Source of the DNA: Verrucomicrobiota bacterium
GTDB lineage: Bacteria > Verrucomicrobiota > Verrucomicrobiia > Limisphaerales > JAFMIX01
DNA length: 8,350 nucleotides
Reading direction: 5' to 3'
Assembly: GCA_026397895.1 (NCBI GenBank)
Contig: JAPLTZ010000141.1
Coordinates: 1 to 8,350, forward strand
A program made the translations under genes and the position numbers. This document shows positions 5,442 through 8,350 of the stretch, in pieces (the stretch's first letter is position 1; each line of letters opens with the position of its first letter). The notes beneath the pieces were generated by a model that made no database searches, had not been told where the DNA came from, and saw only the letters and a program-made list of their open reading frames with translations.

Positions 5442-6332
5442 GTGTTTCAGGAACGCAATGGCAAATTGACCGAGCGATTCTCGCGGTCGCAAATCTTTCA
5501 AGACTACGAGCGCGCTTTCACGGAGGCGACGGGGCTGCCACTGACGCTGCGCCCGGTGGAAGCCTGGCAGCCGGTTCATCACGGGCGGAAAAATGAAAAT
5601 CCTTTTTGCGCCCTGATTGCCAAAGATGCCCACAGTTGCGCCGCCTGTCTGGAAGCCCAGCAAAAACTCGTCGGCGGCAACGGCGCGGAAGACTCCAAAA
5701 GCATGACCTGCTTTGCCGGCCTCTGCGACACCGCCGTGCCCGTGCAGGTGGATAATCAGATCATCGGCTATCTGCAGACCGGGCAGGTCTTGCTCAAGAA
5801 GCCCACCAAGGCGCAGTTCGCGCGCACCGCCAAGCAGCTTGTGGGGTGGGGTATGAAGGTGGATTTGCGGCAGCTCGAGGAAGCCTATTTCCATTCGCAT
5901 GTGATCAACGCGGAACAATACAAGGCAATGGTCCGGCTGCTCACCATCTTCGCCAAGCATCTGTCCATGGTCTGCAACCAGATTCTCATCCAGCAGCAGA
6001 ACGCCGAGCCGCCCAAGATCACCAAGGCCAAGGAATACATCAACGAACGGCAGGCCGAAGACATCTCGCTCACCGAAGTCGCCCGTGCCGTGAACACCAG
6101 CAGCTTCTACTTCTGCAAGATGTTCAAGAAATCCACCGGCATCAACTTCACCGACTACGTCGCCCGCGTCCGTATCGAGAAGGCGAAAAACCTTTTGCTG
6201 AATCCCAACCTCCGCGTGAGCGAGGTCGCCTACGAAGTCGGCTTCCAATCCCTGACCCACTTCAACCGCGTCTTCCGCAAGCAGTGCGGCATCTCGCCCA
6301 CGGAATATCGCCTCAAGCTGCCGAAGGCATAG
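5442..6332 (+). CDS. PocR-domain transcription regulator, AraC family
   Basis: The predicted protein has 296 residues. The N-terminal two thirds match a PocR sensory domain, a PAS-like ligand pocket often rich in Cys: RSQIFQDYERAF (15-26), CALIAKDAHSCAACL (Cys56, Cys66, Cys69), then TCFAGLCDTAVPV (Cys90, Cys95) and IIGYLQTGQVL. The C-terminal ~100 residues form the AraC DNA-binding domain with two helix-turn-helix motifs, at about 208-229 (ISLTEVARAVNTSSFYFCKM) and 258-281 (RVSEVAYEVGFQSLTHFNRV), ending in the classic GISPTEYR. The start is a GTG at 5442; a stop codon 6 bp upstream in frame excludes anything longer, and a TTG at 5466 is the only near alternative. Ligand and targets are unknown. 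The divergent guaD is a possible target, along with autoregulation. The 3' end is convergent with the zinc-ribbon gene, 14 bp apart. Confidence 0.92.
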   Translation: MFQERNGKLTERFSRSQIFQDYERAFTEATGLPLTLRPVEAWQPVHHGRKNENPFCALIAKDAHSCAACLEAQQKLVGGNGAEDSKSMTCFAGLCDTAVPVQVDNQIIGYLQTGQVLLKKPTKAQFARTAKQLVGWGMKVDLRQLEEAYFHSHVINAEQYKAMVRLLTIFAKHLSMVCNQILIQQQNAEPPKITKAKEYINERQAEDISLTEVARAVNTSSFYFCKMFKKSTGINFTDYVARVRIEKAKNLLLNPNLRVSEVAYEVGFQSLTHFNRVFRKQCGISPTEYRLKLPKA

Positions 6333-6346
6333 GCGGCGTTCGCGCT

Positions 6347-6721
6347 TCAGCCTTTTGGTGCGGTTGGTTTGCGGCGCTTCGCTGGCGCTGGTTTCGCCGC
6401 TGATGGCGGCGGCGTGGCGGCGGCTTCTTCCGGCAGATACAAATAGCGCCCGCAATTTTGGCACAACTGAACGTTCTGCGCGTGCTTGAGCGTCATGACC
6501 ACGCCCAGCGTCAGTTGCATGTGACAGCTCGAGCAGACCTGATTGTTCACCGCCGCCAACCCCTTCTTGCCCCGCGCCCGCAGCCGGTCGTAGTGCGCCA
6601 GGATGGGCGGCGGAATCTTGCCGCGCAGCTCCGCGACCGCTGCGGCCGTGATCCGGGGTTTTGTGATTTCACCAAATTCCAGCGTTTGAAGTTTCAGCAG
6701 GTTCTGCATCAGTGTTTTCAT
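6347..6721 (-). CDS. Short C4 zinc-ribbon protein (CdsZ/PF02591-like), no coiled coil
   Basis: The predicted protein has 124 residues. A C4 zinc ribbon is plain: CSSC (Cys63, Cys66) and CQNC (Cys87, Cys90), with NQVCSSCHMQLTLGVV and CGRYLYLPE around them. Just before it, KIPPPILAHYDRLRARGKKGLAAV is the segment that precedes the ribbon in the CdsZ-like family. Usual members are roughly twice as long, with a long N-terminal coiled coil; here only ~30 residues precede the segment. The tail (100-124) is Ala/Pro/Lys-rich and disordered, as in a nucleic-acid or protein binding tail. The role is unknown; RNA polymerase-associated or chaperone-like roles have been proposed for relatives. The ATG at 6719-6721 has no Shine-Dalgarno sequence; Met5 is an alternative. 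Confidence 0.8.
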   Translation of the reverse strand: MKTLMQNLLKLQTLEFGEITKPRITAAAVAELRGKIPPPILAHYDRLRARGKKGLAAVNNQVCSSCHMQLTLGVVMTLKHAQNVQLCQNCGRYLYLPEEAAATPPPSAAKPAPAKRRKPTAPKG

Positions 6722-6754
6722 AAATTAAAACAGCCAACCGTCACCAACGTGCCG

Positions 6755-6763
6755 AGTATATCA
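6755..6763 (-). promoter_or_regulatory. Extended -10 element upstream of the zinc-ribbon gene
   Basis: On the minus strand TGATATACT contains TATACT, five of six matches to TATAAT, with TG one base upstream. It would start transcription about 26 nt before the ATG. No good -35 box is seen, as is usual for extended -10 promoters. Confidence 0.4.
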
Positions 6764-6841
6764 TAACTGCCCAACCCGCCCCAGCAAACGCAGCAACCCA
6801 TCCAGAATCATCAATGGATGCGGGGGACAACCAAATCCACC

Positions 6842-6867
6842 GGCATCCGCTGTGCCGACGGAATGCC
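6842..6867 (-). terminator. Imperfect hairpin after the SulP gene
   Basis: On the minus strand GGCAT-T-CCG pairs with CGG-ATGCC around a 9-nt loop with one bulged base, 20 bp after the stop codon. A modest GGATTTGGTT follows rather than a T-run. It may end transcription before the zinc-ribbon gene, but weakly. The rest of 6722-6886 shows no gene. Confidence 0.3.
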
Positions 6868-6886
6868 GCTCCAACCTGCTGAAGGT

Positions 6887-8350
6887 TTAGTTGGGGCTTG
6901 GCCGGGCGGGTGATTTTTTTTGCAGGATTTCACGGGCGCGTTCCAACGAGGCGTCCATGTCGCCGCAGACATTTTCCATGCCCAACCGGTCGAGCAGGCC
7001 CGACCGCGTCAGCGCGAACAGCGGTTGCGAGTGCGGGCCGCACAGGATGAGTTGTTTGCGGTGCTTTTGAAGTTTCTCCATCAAATCCTCCAACGCATCC
7101 AGGCCCGTGGCGTCCAGCGCCAGCACATCGCGCATCCGCAGAATCAAAACGTCGGGCAACCCGCCCGCGCGCCGTAGCGAAGTCTCCAGCTTGTCCGCCG
7201 CGCCGAAAAAGAACGCGCCGAAAACCCGGAACACCACCACGCCATCCGGGATGACCCGGCCCTTCGTCGTCTGCCCCGCCGCGTTCGCCTGCGTCATCTC
7301 CTCGTCCGGCGTGACGTGCGTCGTCTCCGATAGCCGCCGCACCAGCAGCGCCGACGCCAGCACCAGCGACGTGCCCACTGCCACCGGCAAATCCACCAGC
7401 ACCGTCAGGCCGAACGCGCAGAGGAAAATCGCCACGTCGCTTTTCGGCCAGCGTCCGAGCCGGACAAACTGATGCCACTCGCCCATCCGAAGCGCCACCA
7501 CAACCAGCACCGCGCTCAACGCCGCCATCGGGATGTGTTTCGCCAGCGGCGCGGCTAGCAACAGGATGAGCAGCAGCGTCGCGGCGTGAATCATTCCCGC
7601 CACGGGCGTGCGGCCGCCGCTGCGCACGTTGGTGGCGGTGCGCGCGAGGACGCCCGTCGTCGGCATCCCGCCGAAAAAGCCGACGACCACGTTGGCGATG
7701 CCCTGTGCCATGAGTTCCTGATTCGAGTCGTGCCGGTCGTCAATCATGCCGTCGGAGACGACCGCGCACAGCAGCGATTCGATGGCGCCCAGCACCGCGA
7801 TGGTCATCGCCGTGGGCAACAGCGCGCGCCATTCGTCGAAGCCCAGCGTCGGCCAATGCGGCGCGGGCAAGGCTTGGGGCATCACGCCGAACTGCGTGCC
7901 GAGCGTCTGGATGCCGAACTTGTCCGTGAGCTGGAACAACACCGTGGCAGCGGCGGCGACGACGATGACGACGATGGAGCCCGGCAGAAACCGCCCCAGC
8001 TTTTTCGGCCAGAACCAGATCAGCAGCGTTGCGCCGAGCGCGAGCGCGACAGTTGGCCAGTTCGGTTCAAAACTTTCCGCGAGCGCGCGGAGTTTCTCGG
8101 TGAAGTCGGATGGCAGTTTGGTTTGCAGCCCACAGAAGTCGCGGATCTGCGTGCTCAGGATGATGATGGCGATGCCGCTGGTGAAGCCCGTGACCACGGG
8201 GTAGGGGATGAATTTGATGAGCGTGCCCATCTTGCTCGCGCCGAGCGCGAACAGGATCACGCCGGCCATGATCGCGCAGACGATGAGTGCCTGCGGGCCG
8301 TGCAGCAGCACGATGGGCGCGAGCAGCGGCACGAACGCGCCCGCCGGCCC
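6887..8350 (-). CDS. SulP/SLC26 family anion transporter with STAS domain, 5' end beyond the window
   Basis: The visible part is about 487 residues and stays open to the right edge. Reading from the edge, GPAGAFVPLLAPIVLLHG is the SulP motif found after the first membrane helices, so the N-terminal ~80-100 residues are missing. Hydrophobic helices continue to about visible residue 337, with GTLIKFIPYPVVTGFTSGIA and the signature ESLLCAVVSDG...SNQELMAQGIANVVVGFFGGMP. A cytoplasmic STAS domain follows (about 366-476), with LALDATGLDAL as its phosphorylation/nucleotide-site loop. SulP proteins move sulfate, bicarbonate or other anions, commonly by sodium or proton symport or by exchange. The substrate cannot be told from the sequence here. 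No carbonic anhydrase or sulfate-assimilation gene is adjacent in the window. Confidence 0.92.
   Translation of the reverse strand, partial: GPAGAFVPLLAPIVLLHGPQALIVCAIMAGVILFALGASKMGTLIKFIPYPVVTGFTSGIAIIILSTQIRDFCGLQTKLPSDFTEKLRALAESFEPNWPTVALALGATLLIWFWPKKLGRFLPGSIVVIVVAAAATVLFQLTDKFGIQTLGTQFGVMPQALPAPHWPTLGFDEWRALLPTAMTIAVLGAIESLLCAVVSDGMIDDRHDSNQELMAQGIANVVVGFFGGMPTTGVLARTATNVRSGGRTPVAGMIHAATLLLILLLAAPLAKHIPMAALSAVLVVVALRMGEWHQFVRLGRWPKSDVAIFLCAFGLTVLVDLPVAVGTSLVLASALLVRRLSETTHVTPDEEMTQANAAGQTTKGRVIPDGVVVFRVFGAFFFGAADKLETSLRRAGGLPDVLILRMRDVLALDATGLDALEDLMEKLQKHRKQLILCGPHSQPLFALTRSGLLDRLGMENVCGDMDASLERAREILQKKSPARPSPN

Noticed and set aside
5430..6464. 344-codon minus-strand frame opposite the PocR-AraC gene
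   Set aside because: The plus strand carries unmistakable PocR and double helix-turn-helix motifs. The antisense translation shows no recognisable family.
8330..8332. GTG as the start codon of the SulP gene
   Set aside because: The frame stays open to the window edge, and the upstream residues GPAGAF belong to a conserved SulP motif, so the gene begins beyond the window.

Overview
The window looks like chromosomal DNA from a G+C-rich bacterium, most likely a verrucomicrobium of the Pedosphaera/Limisphaerales kind. This is inference: it rests on a PocR-domain AraC regulator, a short zinc-ribbon protein with a CxxC pair at each end of the ribbon, a REP-associated tyrosine transposase (RAYT) among palindromic intergenic repeats, and several genes with weak or absent Shine-Dalgarno sequences. 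No rRNA, tRNA or CRISPR array was seen.

Layout. Positions 1-1144 are a mobile/repeat island. A RAYT gene (114-623, minus) lies among six hairpins built on one plan: a GTAG foot, a 9-bp stem and a GCT loop, 25-26 bp in all. The hairpins form face-to-face pairs inside ~145-bp units. Two units are direct repeats (664-833, 876-1046), and a third, inverted and cut by the window edge, occupies 1-98. A different pair of hairpins follows (1053-1144). Next comes an AT-richer gene of unknown function (1277-1786, minus), 8 bp downstream of rarA (1795-3153, minus), which encodes the AAA+ replication-fork maintenance ATPase. rarA has a good predicted promoter whose start point would fall on or next to its ATG.

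Divergent from rarA is a membrane protein gene (3237-4535, plus) fusing an N-terminal FHA domain to a PrsW-type intramembrane metalloprotease. A 332-bp AT-rich convergent gap with four T-tracts follows. Then come guaD (4868-5359, minus; guanine deaminase) and, divergent from it, a PocR-AraC transcription factor (5442-6332, plus). The regulator is convergent with the short zinc-ribbon gene (6347-6721, minus). The window ends inside a SulP/SLC26-type anion transporter with a C-terminal STAS domain (6887-8350, minus, 5' end missing).

The genes do not form one pathway. Plausible functional links are the tight rarA/unknown-gene pair, the shared guaD/PocR-AraC intergenic region, and the RAYT with its candidate REP substrates. 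The two most distinctive items are the REP/RAYT island, whose hairpins vary in sequence but keep pairing, and the FHA-PrsW fusion, which suggests phosphothreonine-linked control of membrane proteolysis.
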